DNA of 64,000 nt from Tetragonia tetragonoides (lineage: Eukaryota > Streptophyta > Magnoliopsida > Caryophyllales > Aizoaceae): positions 21,214,501 to 21,278,500 of the forward strand of contig CM076154.1 of NCBI GenBank assembly GCA_038025085.1, given 5' to 3'. Under the pieces are notes generated by a model, which saw only the letters and a list, made by a program, of their open reading frames with translations, was not told where the DNA came from and did not search any database. Both the position numbers and the translations under genes were made by a program. Below are positions 22,209 through 32,309 of this stretch, piece by piece. Positions within the stretch are counted from its first letter, which is position 1; each line of letters starts with the position of its first letter.

Positions 22209-22429
22209 CAATGGACTAAAGCAAAATGGCTCATAAAACTGTCGGCACTTCTTATTCATTGTGAAGTTGCCGATGGTCGTCGCACTTCGGATCTCGGGTC
22301 AAATGGAAACAGCCTCTCTGTGAGACTCTCACAGGGGTAAGGCTGCGTACAACCGACCCCCCCTTACCCTGCCTAGGCGGGAGCCTCTTTGGAGGCACTG
22401 GGGTAATGTTGTTGTTGTTGTTGTTGTAT
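22209..22429 (+). mobile_element. TS-like SINE, downstream copy
   Basis: The body AACAGCCTCTCTGTGAGACT, GGTAAGGCTGCGTACAACCG, GCCTAGGCGGGAGCCTCTTT and the terminal (GTT)n at 22408-22428 match the plan of TS-family plant SINEs, which end in TTG repeats. It points away from the gene at 21349. The 5' border is uncertain, and I found no clear target duplication. Confidence 0.72.
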
Positions 22430-22434
22430 ACTTC

Positions 22435-22800
22435 TCATTGGTTGCGAAAGAATAACAGCAATTTGGATGAGTGATTGGGTGATTGTGAAAATGAGTTTTG
22501 TGTGTTTGGTGGTGATTGAAAGCTTATGAGTCATGAGAAGTGAGAATCATTGGAATGGAACTAGAGAGGGTTTTTCATTCTCCAAGCGATGCACATTTTC
22601 CTTAGATAGCCAATGTAAAATTGGTAACCGAGGGAGCTCCGGGACCAACCATTTTAGACAACTATGCTATAGGGACGAACAGAACTAGTGGTGCCAATTC
22701 TATGCAAGTGAGTTAGTGACAAAAGAGCAATTAGTCCTGTAGAAAAGATGTAAATGGTGTCTGCTATTCTAAACCCAATTTAAGCCGTAAGTTTAGCTAA
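22435..22800. repeat. Diverged copy of the ARM gene 3' flank
   Basis: Aligns by eye with about 26605-27213: AACAGCAATxxTTGG, GAGTGATT, the phrase CAGAACTAGTG...TGCCAATTCT and CCCAATTTAAGCxxTAAGTTTAGCTA. It has no ARM coding sequence. A LINE fragment begins directly after it. Confidence 0.6.
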
Positions 22801-22802
22801 CA

Positions 22803-24260
22803 GATGTGGCGTATTTTACAGACCCCTGGATCAATATGTGCTCAGCTGAGATCCTCTCATGGCACGATACTTCCCTCGTACTGAGATCCTCTCTGCCAAC
22901 TTGGGTTTCCAACCTAGTTATGCTTGGTGAAGTCTATAGGTGGGCATCAAGTTGCTCAATAAGGGCATCTGAAAATCTGTTAGTAATGGTGATTAGATCT
23001 CAGTATGGAAGGACAGATGGTTGCCTTGCCCTCACTCTTTTCGTCCAGTTGTTAGTAGTGGTGTGCTATGAGAGGATGCTAGAGTTATTGAACTGATTGA
23101 TTGGGAGCTGAGACGATTGAGAGTTCACAATTGTGCAAGCTTTCATCCGTTGCAGAATTAACACTGAGCATCCCACTTGTCTCAGAGCACTCATAGGACC
23201 AATGGGTCTGGCACTATGAAAGGAAGGGGCAATACTCTGTAAGGTCAGCCGGTATCTTGAATTTCAGAATAAAATGATGAAGAAAGGGCAGGAGGCTTCT
23301 ACGTCGGAAGCCAATACGACTGAGGTATTGGAAGAAGTTGTGGAAGTTGGATGTTCCTCCTTGTGTGAGTTTATTTCTTTGGCAAGCCTGCAGGAGTATT
23401 TTGCCTACAAAGGTAGGTTTAATGTGACGACAAATTTTCCAAGAGTGTGGCTGTACTCTCTGTGGTCAAGAGGAAACTGTAAGTCACGCTTTGAGGGACT
23501 GCTCACATGCCCGTGCAGTTTGGAATATTGAATACAGGATTTTCTGCAAGAAAAAGAAAGGTGATACTGTTGTGGTTTGAATCATTGAATGGTTGACGAT
23601 GGGAATGAAAGAAGATGAGGTGGAGGAGTGGGCTATGCTCTTACGGGCAATTTGGTGTGATCGTAATTGTCGCATTTTTGAAGGCTCAGGATGTAGTCCA
23701 GAGGAGGTTGTACAGCAGGCAATCCGGGTCTTGAAGGATCACAGGGAGAATTCATTTGAAGACAACAATGCAAGGTCCCAAGATCTTGAAACTAGACCTG
23801 ACAAACGGTTCGGTTAGGTCGGGTTCAGGTTCGGGTCGGGTCAAATATGGGTCGGGTCAAATACGGGTCGAATACTACGGGTCAAATATGGGTTTGATTT
23901 TGGGTTACCCAAAGGGTTTGACAAATATTGTCTCACAACTTTCGGGCTAGGGTCGGGTTCGTTTCGGTCTCGGGTCAAAACGGGTCGGGTTATTTCGGGT
24001 TCAAACTTTTCTGGGGTCGGGTTTCGGTCGGGTCTGTAGCGGGTCGGTCATCGGGTCGCCAGCTCTCTAGCTTGAACACATAGCAAGAGCCTGCCCCTGG
24101 CAAAAAAAAAAAAAGGTGAACTGTAATGCAGGCTTACGAAGTGGGGGCTGGATTCAGTTAGGGGTAGTACGCAAGGATGGAAATGGAAGTTTTTCCTTAG
24201 AAAGCCAATTGGAGTTACAAGAAATGGTTAAGCATTTTCAGAAACGAGACCCATGAGTTA
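22803..24260 (+). mobile_element. Decayed LINE ORF2 3' fragment
   Basis: Scattered frames resemble the region before and through zf-RVT: DPWIN..., WKEGxY-like, VPPCVxLFLWQA-like around 23355-23400, CTLCGQEETVSHALRDCSHA-like around 23455-23515, then WAMLLRAIWCDRNCRIFEG and an RNase H start (GGWIQLGVVRKDGNG). Many frameshifts and stops. A hAT MITE interrupts it at 23793. Confidence 0.65.
23793..24070. mobile_element. Probable hAT MITE rich in GGGTCGGGT
   Basis: Low-complexity CGGGT repeats are bounded by TAGACCTGACAAACGG and, inverted, TAGAGAGCTGGCGACCC. Flanks CTTGAAAC (23785-23792) and CTTGAACA (24071-24078) match at 6 of 8, an imperfect 8-bp target duplication. It splits the surrounding LINE fragment. 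Confidence 0.6.
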
Positions 24261-24275
24261 GCAAATTGTATGATA

Positions 24276-24728
24276 CTCCCTCCGGTCCACGGAAATGTTG
24301 ACGTTTCGAGAATATGACTAATATTAAGGAAAACACATTTTAGCACAAAAATTTCAAATTTACCCTTAAAAGAGCACATGAGGTATTAAGAGAGAAAATA
24401 ATATTTTAGTGGGTATTTATCGTTTTCCTTACTTTTGTATTACTTTCTTTACTTTTGTAACTTGTGGCGTGAGATTCTTTTTTTTTTTTTGGTAACTAGC
24501 TAGTGGGGGTAGGATTTTGGTAGGAAATTGAGAGGAGAGAGAGAGTGGTGAAAATAGGCACATGGGGGTGAGAAGGTGGGAGGGGTAAAATAGTAAAGGG
24601 TGCTCAAATACATTACCATATAAGGAAACGTAACGATTTTCATGGTTCAAACATAAGTGGAAAACGTAAAGAGTTTCATGGTCCAAACATAAGTGGAAAG
24701 CGTAAAGATTTCCATGGATCGAAGGGAG
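24276..24728. mobile_element. Stowaway-like MITE
   Basis: Inverted termini CTCCCTCCGGTCCACGG and CTCCCTTCGATCCATGG, flanked by TA on both sides (24274-24275 and 24729-24730). This is the Tc1/Mariner MITE signature. The 453-bp body has no transposase. Confidence 0.85.
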
Positions 24729-24814
24729 TACTTTTTTTCTTTAGAGCACGTTTGGATTCCACCATTTGATTTGAATACCTTGAATTCGATTCAAGAATTT
24801 GAAATTTTGCAATT

Positions 24815-25015
24815 CAAATACAAATTCATTGTTTGGGAAAACCAAAAATTTCAATTCCAAAATTTGAAATATGAATTTCTTGTTTGGGAAAACAAGGAAT
24901 TTCAATTCAAAAATTTGAAATGAATTTCTTGTTTGGCAAAACAAGGAATTTCAATTCTACAATTTGAAATCCAATCTTTGTTTGGCAAGCTATACAATTT
25001 CAATTCCACATTTGC
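24815..25015. repeat. Four tandem ~50-bp AT-rich units
   Basis: Each unit reads roughly AATTTCTTGTTTGGSAAAAC, then AAGGAATTTCAATTC and AATTTGAAAT. The spacing of TGTTTGG is 51, 49 and 49 bp. Confidence 0.8.
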
Positions 25016-25084
25016 ATATAAATCAATGAAAATTTTATTGAAATTTTAGATTCTAACCAATAATTAAACCCACAACTTCCCAAA

Positions 25085-25744
25085 ATGAAGAAATTTGTTA
25101 TCATTACTCTGTTAATTTTATGTTTCTCAATTTTTCCGGCAAATTCACTACAATCTCCCACCCATTCTCCTTCACTACCACCATCCTCAAACCCTAAACA
25201 ACCCATTCACAAACCACATTCTCCGGCCATTTCTCAGGCAACTGTGCCGGAGAAACCTCCCTCTCTGTCTCACATTCTCTCTCCTCCACCGCCGGCACAA
25301 TCACCATCATCATCACACTCCCTGTCACCGGTTCATTCTCCGCCACAATCTCACACTCACACTCCTCCATCGCCGGCGACATCACCGGAGAAACCTCCCT
25401 CCCCGTCTCACAATCTCTCTCCTCCATCGCCGGCACAACCACCATCATCACACTCCCCGTGACCGACAATCTCTCCATTTCACTCTAAACCGCCATCATC
25501 TCACTCTCTCTCTCCTCCATCGCCTGCACAATCACCATCATCACACTCACCGTCACCGGCAATATCTTCGGTTCACTCTAAACCGCCATCTCACTCTCTC
25601 TCTCCTCCAGTGCATTCTCCGGCGAAGTCCCCGTCTTCCGGTCACGTTCCCCGGGTTCGATCTCCGGCTTCTTCGCCACGTGCCGCGACCATCATTTCTC
25701 CGGTGATATCTCCGGTAACTTCTTCGTCGGATTGCTTTGCGTAA
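25085..25744 (+). pseudogene. Secreted proline-rich / arabinogalactan-like protein with an in-frame stop
   Basis: An N-terminal signal peptide is evident (MKKFVIITLLILCFSIFPAN, cleavage near residue 20-22). Roughly 190 residues of Ser/Pro/His repeats follow (SPPSPAQSPSSHSP, VHSKPPSHSLSPP), as in AGP- or extensin-like cell-wall proteins; SP and AP dipeptides suggest hydroxyproline glycosylation. The same frame runs to TAA at 25742 but is broken by TGA at 25460. The internal duplicate at about 25550 has TCA in the matching position, so a single C-to-G change explains it. There is no obvious C-terminal GPI signal. It sits inside a possible transposon, so it may be a captured fragment. Confidence 0.6.
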
Positions 25745-25902
25745 TCCGACAATCCGACGATGTCGATGCGATTTTGGCGTTTTTGAAAATTCAACGTGTT
25801 GATTTTTGATCTCCGAGAATATAGTTTCATTTTTGATCTGTGAGATCTTCACAAATTTGTTGAATCAGTGTTTAATTTGCATGGGGAAGCTCTTTGTGTT
25901 TG

Positions 25903-26090
25903 AAGGAGAGAGAGAGAGAGAGAATCGTGGTGGAGGCAGGGGGAGGATAGAGAGAGAGTCGATGTGTGAAGAGAGAGAGTTTGAGAGGAGAGAGAGAGTC
26001 GATGTGTGAGGAGAGAGAGAGTCGATGTGTGACAGTGTGAGGAGAGAGAGAAGAGTGTCGGTGGTTTTGGAGAGAGAGAGGAGTGTGGGT
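25903..26090 (+). repeat. Purine-rich GA tract
   Basis: Dense GAGAGA runs with interspersed GTCGATGTGTGA units (about 25957, 26000 and 26020). It is low-complexity, and frames across it are artefacts. Confidence 0.8.
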
Positions 26091-26273
26091 TTTCATTGTG
26101 AGGTGGGCTTGAATTTCAAATTGATAGTCTTTTGGTGTGAATTTGAAATACAAGGTTTAAAGGCTTTTTTAAATTACTTTGGAATTGGCCCAAATACAAA
26201 TGTCAAATATTTTGGATAGCCAAACACCTGATTTGGGGAATTTGAAATCAAATGCCAACATCCAAACAGGCCA

Positions 26274-26604
26274 TTAATAAACTTGCATTCAAAATTCAAA
26301 TTATGTCTTATCAGGCCATTACAACATGAGGTCAACTCTATAGCTAAACATGACGTCAGCATAATGTCATGCTTGTTTGAGGCGCCTTACGTTAAGGCCG
26401 CCTCATATGAGTTTTTGTGTTTAAAATTAGATTTAATGTATCGAGAGCCTCAATTTTAATCAGTACGCATTGGCTTATTTGTGTAATTTGAACTTGCAAG
26501 GAGGTTACTTCTGAATATGATGCAAACCTCCTCTTAACTTTATAAGAAAACTCACATGAGAGAGATTGGTGAGGGAGGTAATTTGCCTTTGCTTGGCAGT
26601 CTAC
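26274..26604. other. Spacer without recognised content
   Basis: AT-rich sequence with no coding potential or repeat structure that I can name. Confidence 0.4.
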
Positions 26605-27193
26605 TTGATCTTCCCATTGACTGAGAAAGCGTAACAGCAATAATTTGGTTGAGTGATTTATGGAGTAGGTGACTGTAAAATAGATGTGTCATTGCGTATT
26701 TTTGGTTGGTAATTGAGTGGTTTTGAGAACCATTGAATCATAATTTGGAAAGAAGATACCATTCGCCAAGCTAGGCTCATTTTCCTCGATACTTATAGAG
26801 GAGCTGTTAAAGACTGACCCCGCCGTTTTTTCATGGTCGGTCATGACACAATTTTCTCTATCCAGAAACTCGTTTATAACTCAGAAAAATGAACTAAAAA
26901 ATGGATTCGACCCAAAAACCAATCCATATTCGATCCGTCCCCAACCCGAAATTACCGGACTCGAAACTCGTTGGTCGACCTATTTGACAAGTCTACTTGA
27001 TACCAATCTGATAAAAATGGTCATGGGAAGGAGGTCCTAGATCAAACATTTTTAATATGCCATATGTAGTATGTACCCACAGAACTAGTGATTAGTGATG
27101 CCAATTCTCTGCACATGACTAGCGAAATACAGTGAGTGACACAAACAATGATGTCCTAAGAAACAGAAATATGGTTTCTATTCTAAGCCCAAT
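26605..27193 (-). other. 3' flank of the ARM-repeat gene, duplicated at 22435
   Basis: Downstream sequence of the minus-strand ARM gene. Its homologue lies 4 kb to the left, suggesting a local duplication of the gene's 3' side. Confidence 0.55.
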
Positions 27194-28544
27194 TTAAGCA
27201 CTAAGTTTAGCTATCATTTGTTCTACCAGGCTCAAAGCTGTGGTATTAAACTCATCATCTTCTGCATCAATTCTCTCCATTATGTGCTCCAAAATCTCAT
27301 TATTTAGCTGCTTAACTTTCGACCCGTTGCCCGACTCATCTCTAAGAAGCAGTAATAGGGTCTGTGCTACATTTTTGGCCCTGCAAGTTCCATCTACACT
27401 TAGCTGTAAAAGACCAGGCATTACCCCTTCCCTTAACATCAGTGTCTTGTACTTCTGTTTATTCTTCTGTAATATCAGTAAAAGAATCCCAACAGCATGC
27501 TCTTTGCACTGTGGTGACCCTTCTTCAATGGTCTCAACTAATGCTTGAATGGCACCGTTCATGTTTGCTGTCCATTTTAGCGCCATCTCTGACGAAGAAA
27601 CTATCCTCTCGAGCAATGCCATTGCCTTCTCCACCAAATTAGAGGACTTTTCTGATTCATAAATAGTTTGGAGAAGGTAGATTAGTAGGCCAGATGGGAC
27701 TAATAATGCTGTGATTATTTGATCACAGGTTGCGAGGTTCTGTAGGGTGGCCATTGCATCCAGTTTTGCTTGTAATGTGACATTGATTTCCTCTTGTCCT
27801 ATGATTTTCACGAGGATAGGTATGGCTCCAATCGATGCAATCACCAATCTGTTACTGGTACAAGAGGAGAAGATGAACAAGGTTGTTATCGCTAGCTCGG
27901 TCAGTGTATCGCTCTGTTGGCACTGCAGGAGTGTCAGTAGAATTGGTATTGCTCCATACTGCGCTATCTTGATCTTGTTCCTGCAAAGAAAAAGAAAGTT
28001 AAAACCCGAACAGAATTTCGGAATAGGATCACTTAGAGAATCACAATGAAGACAAGTTCGATCAAACTTTTACCAGCTCAGCTAACCGACATTTTCCAAC
28101 AATTTCACAAATTTAAGCCAATGATATGTAAATGGGCAACAACACATATTAATATATAGTATACTGTAACAAAATGTAAGTTATAGGTCTATTTGTTGTC
28201 TGCATCAGATGTAATTTTTTCCCCTGGATGAGGGCCTCTTTGGGCTCTACAACGGTTGTGTTGTCTAGATGTGGCAATTAGTAGTCTATTAATGAATTAT
28301 ATTTTGTTGTGCAGAAAAAAACAATGTACCTTTCACTGCCATAGGCAAGGCTAAGGAGGGCGAGCAGGGCGGCCTCAGTGGATTCATAATCATGTGAGCC
28401 GAGCATGAGCACCAATGGATGAATAATGCCATTCTCAACCAACTTCTGCTTCTGCTTTCTTGTTAACCTACTGACCTCCATTGCACCTTGAATTCTCGCT
28501 TTCGTCTCACGAGAGCTTAGAGCTTCCATTACTACTTCCTCCAT
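27194..28544 (-). CDS. Armadillo-repeat protein, two exons
   Basis: Exon 1 is 28544-28330 and exon 2 is 27980-27194. The intron (27981-28329) has GT-AG ends and joins in phase 2 (GSER-NKIK), giving 333 residues. Armadillo repeats run through the protein: NGIIHPLVLMLGSHDYEST, YGAIPILLTLLQ, IGAIPILVKIIGQ, and the C-terminal NGAIQALVETIEEGSPQCKE and EGVMPGLLQLSVDGTCRAK. The C-terminal pattern, ending in LVEQMIAKLSA, closely resembles the Arabidopsis ARM-only proteins related to plant U-box ARM proteins (At1g01830/At2g27430 type). No U-box is present, so E3 ligase activity is unlikely; a protein-binding role is inferred. The frame is intact, making this one of two convincing host genes here. Confidence 0.9.
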
Positions 28545-28906
28545 AGAAACTCGCTCTCAATGGACTAGTCCGACAGGACTCCTCTAAATGGATTGTTGGA
28601 GGTGTACTATAGCCTTGTAAAGGTTACGGCTTTGGTCATGATTAAAGTAGTGATTGCTTCAAGGTGTAATGTTTGGGGGGTTTCTTTTTGTGTAAAATAT
28701 TTCTTTTATATTTCTTTAGCATTTGTTTGGGATTGAAGCAAACTTAGTTATTCCCCTGTTGTGAATAGGAGAAATGCCAAAATGTGATTCGATCCTTAAC
28801 TTTCCTTTTACAGAAGCAAAAGCTAATCCGTCAGCTTTTATGGATTGGATAAAAACTAGGATCCTTGCATGGTACTCCAAAATACCTATCCTCAAAATTC
28901 TTCATC
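28545..28906. other. 5' flank of the ARM-repeat gene
   Basis: It should contain the promoter for the minus-strand gene. I see no clear TATA box. Confidence 0.4.
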
Positions 28907-28917
28907 TATTACCAATA

Positions 28918-29106
28918 TTTTTTTTTTTTTCGGTTTGGACCATATGTTCAAACTATACCCTTTGGATTACGACTAATCCTGTTAGCATCGGGTCGACCCA
29001 GGGGTAAAGTACTCTCAGCAAGCTGGGTTTGCATTCCCAATATTCGAAACCCTGACCTTAGTTAAGGAAATTAAGTGCCGAATCATTCACATCAACCACT
29101 GGTTGG
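28918..29106 (-). mobile_element. SINE with 11-bp target duplication
   Basis: Minus-strand orientation: 5' end CCAACCAGTGGTTGATGTG, internal B-box-like GGTTTCGAATATTG, GAGTACTTTACCCCTGGGTC, GGATTAGTCGTAATCC and a poly(A) tail (T run at 28918-28931). It is bounded by identical TATTACCAATA at 28907-28917 and 29107-29117. Size (189 bp), pol III-like box, tail and duplication all fit a tRNA-derived SINE. Confidence 0.88.
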
Positions 29107-29411
29107 TATTACCAATAAATATTTAGTGTGAGTTGTTTGACACTCTCGCCCATTAATCAAGTTGAGAGCTCTTATCTTAAAAATAGAAAAACTACTATTA
29201 GGAGCACTTTACTCCAATGCCGGATCTATAAGTGTGACGACGGAGTTCGGAAACTTGGATACAATTTACTTAAAAAACAAAAAATCTAGTAATTTTTTTT
29301 TATCACATAAAAATTTCTAAATTTGGGTGGAGGTAGGAGAGTAAAGATGCCCCCTATCCCACTATATCGCTATTAATTTACCCTTCCTTAGACCGATCAA
29401 ATAGAAATGTA

Positions 29412-29668
29412 CTCCCTCTATTTCTGAAAAATGATAACATTTATTTTTGCACGGTCTCCAATGCACTACTTTGATCATAAATATTTGTGTTTATATGAAT
29501 ACATATAATATAAAAATTAGATTTTCCGAAAGTACTAATTAAAACGAATCCAATTATAGTATTTTTACATTGTAATTCCTTATATTTTTTCCGAAATTAA
29601 TAGTCAAAGTTTGTAAAGTTTGACCTTCAAAAAAAATAAATATTACCATTTTTCAGAAACGACGGTAG
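29412..29668. mobile_element. Stowaway-like MITE
   Basis: Termini CTCCCTCTATTTCTGAAAAA and, inverted, CTACCGTCGTTTCTGAAAAA are flanked by TA at 29410-29411 and 29669-29670. The 257-bp body has no coding content. Confidence 0.85.
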
Positions 29669-29670
29669 TA

Positions 29671-30305
29671 ATTAGTATTCATCCAAAAAATTTAGATAAA
29701 GGTATGGTCAAATAAAAATATTATCATCCATTTCAACTTGGCTTTCACCGAAATTCTGCTTCTACCCATTTTGCTGGTTGGTTGTGGGCTTTCTTTATAC
29801 ATTTTTCAATTCTTTTTGGTCTAAGCCACGCTGTAATCGTGACTTGCATTAATAATACGTTTTTTGTTTTATTGGGGCCTTGTGACTTGCATCTTTAGTT
29901 TTGTCGGTCCGGTCAGTCTATACCAATGTAAAGTCAATAAGTTATTTCATAGGAGTAGTAAAGGTGAGTGAGGTTCGGTAATGTATAACATAATATATAT
30001 TAAATATTAAATCTATAGGTTAGGTCTAATTTAATGATTTACATGTTGTGAAATAATTAAAGCGATAAAGTGTAGAGGGTAGAGAGTAAAAAGAAGAGAA
30101 TAAGGTATCTTTATTATTTACATATGATGGATAGATATAGTATAAGAAGCCATAAAGTTAGGATTTTGCTTGCACAACAAAAATCTTAATATAATATAAG
30201 ATAAAGAATATCTCTACAATATATTGTAATTCACATATAATATACTATGTGGATATCCTTGTAAAGAGTGTTAGAGATTGTGATTATATATTTATATTAC
30301 TTTAA
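29671..30305. other. AT-rich spacer
   Basis: No gene or bounded repeat recognised. Confidence 0.4.
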
Positions 30306-31165
30306 CTTTTTTTGGGAAATGGTTAATATATTCCATTCGCCACAGAATACCAACAAAACATTCTCGGAACAAAAACAACTTCCAACCAACAATGGGGGCA
30401 TACCCCCTGAATATAAACATTCAGTACATGCTACACAATAAATCTAGTGCCTTATCACCATATTGGTAAACCAAGCGTACACATATGCTAACCTGAATAT
30501 GCCTAACTATTACACTAGAATCCCTCTGTTTATTACAAAAAATCCTCTGATTTCTCTCGGTCCAAATTTCAAAAATGAATATCTCTCAGTCCAATTACAC
30601 TCACGCAACTCTACGTAGCATATCGAGTAGCTTATTCTTACCTTTCCATTTGTCATTAAACCATTTTAGCTCATGCCTAAAGCTAAAAGGTTCACACCTA
30701 ATACCGACCCCATTAAGAATCGCCTTCCAAACCTGCATTGCAATAGTTGGAAAAACAGGTGGGAGCAATATTCAGGACTTTGACAATATAAGCAGCACCA
30801 AGTGTCAATTTGTTGCATTCCCCTACAAACGAGATGAACTTTGGTAAGCAATTTCTGTTGCCACGCCATTCACGCAACAAAGCTGTGCCTCTGTCCTGCT
30901 ACAGGTTCCCAAGCATTTCTTACCACTTTTCGTGGCAGATTTCGCATTAGATTATCATACGCATTTGACATTAAAAACTTTCAATTACTAACCCATGAAA
31001 AGACCAACCGACCTGCTGCATCATTCGAACCAGCAAGGGCTATCAAATGGTCCTTCGTATGCACTATTTTCCTCCAATGCCAGGAGGAATTCTGTTTTGG
31101 GCAAACTTCCCACAAACCGCGGTTTTTTAAATGATACTCATGCACCCAAAAAGAACACGTATAAG
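30306..31165 (-). mobile_element. LINE 3' fragment, 5'-truncated
   Basis: On the minus strand: SSWHWRKIVHTKDHL, SNAYDNLMRN, then a zf-RVT segment HSFVA, MAWQQKLLTKVHLVCRGMQ, CCLYCQSPEYCSHLFF, with stops and frameshifts. A short A run (T run at 30306-30312) marks the tail. It resembles the LINE at 60091. Confidence 0.7.
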
Positions 31166-31494
31166 TACCAGGTTTGCATACCCACCTGTTGGTTGATGTA
31201 CATTATAATAACATAGGTAGACAGAAACACCTACCTCATAACCGGAAGACTAAAATCGGAAACTCGCCTTAATAACCAATGTATGTCGGTTCAAGGATGG
31301 AGAGGGCTACTAGAATCCCTTCTGAATTTCACACAACCAAAACCCAAAGCCAATGGAGGGACGCTCTAGTGAGACGAACGTATATATTTTGAGAGAGAAT
31401 ATTACTGACCTATTTGTCCAGATTATTCCACCAATATAACACATACATAGGGACTGGGTTAGTAAGAGTTCTAACCCTAATCAAATAGGAGTCA

Positions 31495-32293
31495 TGTTGG
31501 GGAAAGCACACAAATACACAAGCGGAAGCAACAAAGACTTTTTCCCCGGTTGTGATGCAAAGATGAGCAATAACCAATTCAAGCAACCAAACAATATTGA
31601 ACCAAAATGACAGCAGCAAATGGAACTATAAATCAGCCCAAAAAACAGTAAATAAACAAGGAGACGCAAGGATTTACGTGGAAACCCTGATGTGGGGAAA
31701 AAACCACGGGACCGTTAACAAACGGTGCCAAAACCTCCACTAATCAACAAATTAACAAGTGGGTACAACAATAGTTCTTCCCTAGATCAACTAGAGGTAT
31801 TCACAATCATCAAGGATCAACCTTGGCACAACAAGTCTCCCAAATCATCACCCAAAAGAGTGGAAATACAATTTCGTATAAAATAAGAACTGAATTTAGA
31901 AAACTGACTTAGAGAGCTCCAAATGAAATTCTGACCGTTGGATTTGAAGAGGGGGATGTCAGGAACAACGTGCTAAAATCTCGCGACGATCGGAGTTCGT
32001 TTGGTCGTCGATCGGGGCAGATTTCTGGGCTGCCAGTACCAAAATTCGTGGGTGGCTCCTCTTCTCTCTCTCCTCTTCTCTTCTAGACTTTTCTCCTGAT
32101 TTTTTTTTGAGTGTCTAGGCTTTCTCTCTCTTGCACTCAGCCCTTCTAACCTTTTGGCTTATAAGGGAAGCCACTTGTGAGTGAATATACGAAATTGCCC
32201 TTCACTTAAACATCATATGGATAACCCATATGGTAAGCAAATATAACCCAAATTAATTGGGCTCTTCCTCCATGTAGGAGGGATACTCCAACA
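31495..32293 (-). repeat. 3' LTR of Copia A
   Basis: TGTTGGGGAAAG to CTCCAACA in plus sense, 799 bp. It contains TTTACGTGGAAACCC and GGGGAAAAAACCACGG, features shared with Copia B LTRs. Confidence 0.95.
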
Positions 32294-32306
32294 AATCTCC
32301 CCCTCA
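32294..32306 (-). other. Polypurine tract of Copia A
   Basis: The minus strand reads GAGGGGGAGATT against the LTR start TGTTGGAG. Confidence 0.8.
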
Positions 32307-32309
32307 CTC

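Larger units (their letters stand above)
24744..26273. mobile_element. Possible PIF/Harbinger-type non-autonomous element carrying a host gene
   Basis: Ends GAGCACGTTTGGATT and, inverted, TGGCCTGTTTGGATG are followed on both sides by a CATTTGATTT block. They are flanked by TTA at 24741-24743 and 26274-26276. Left subterminal sequence holds four ~50-bp tandem units with TGTTTGG at 24830, 24881, 24930 and 24979. Similar AATTTGAAAT motifs recur near 26110-26250. The interior contains a proline-rich protein gene. TIRs are imperfect, so this is moderate. Confidence 0.45.

Noticed and set aside
22803..23096. 96-codon frame as an independent host gene
   Set aside because: Its surroundings read as decayed LINE zf-RVT sequence and it has no start context or family match.
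25872..26153. Ser/Leu/His-rich minus-strand frame
   Set aside because: It is the complement of a GA tract, low complexity only.
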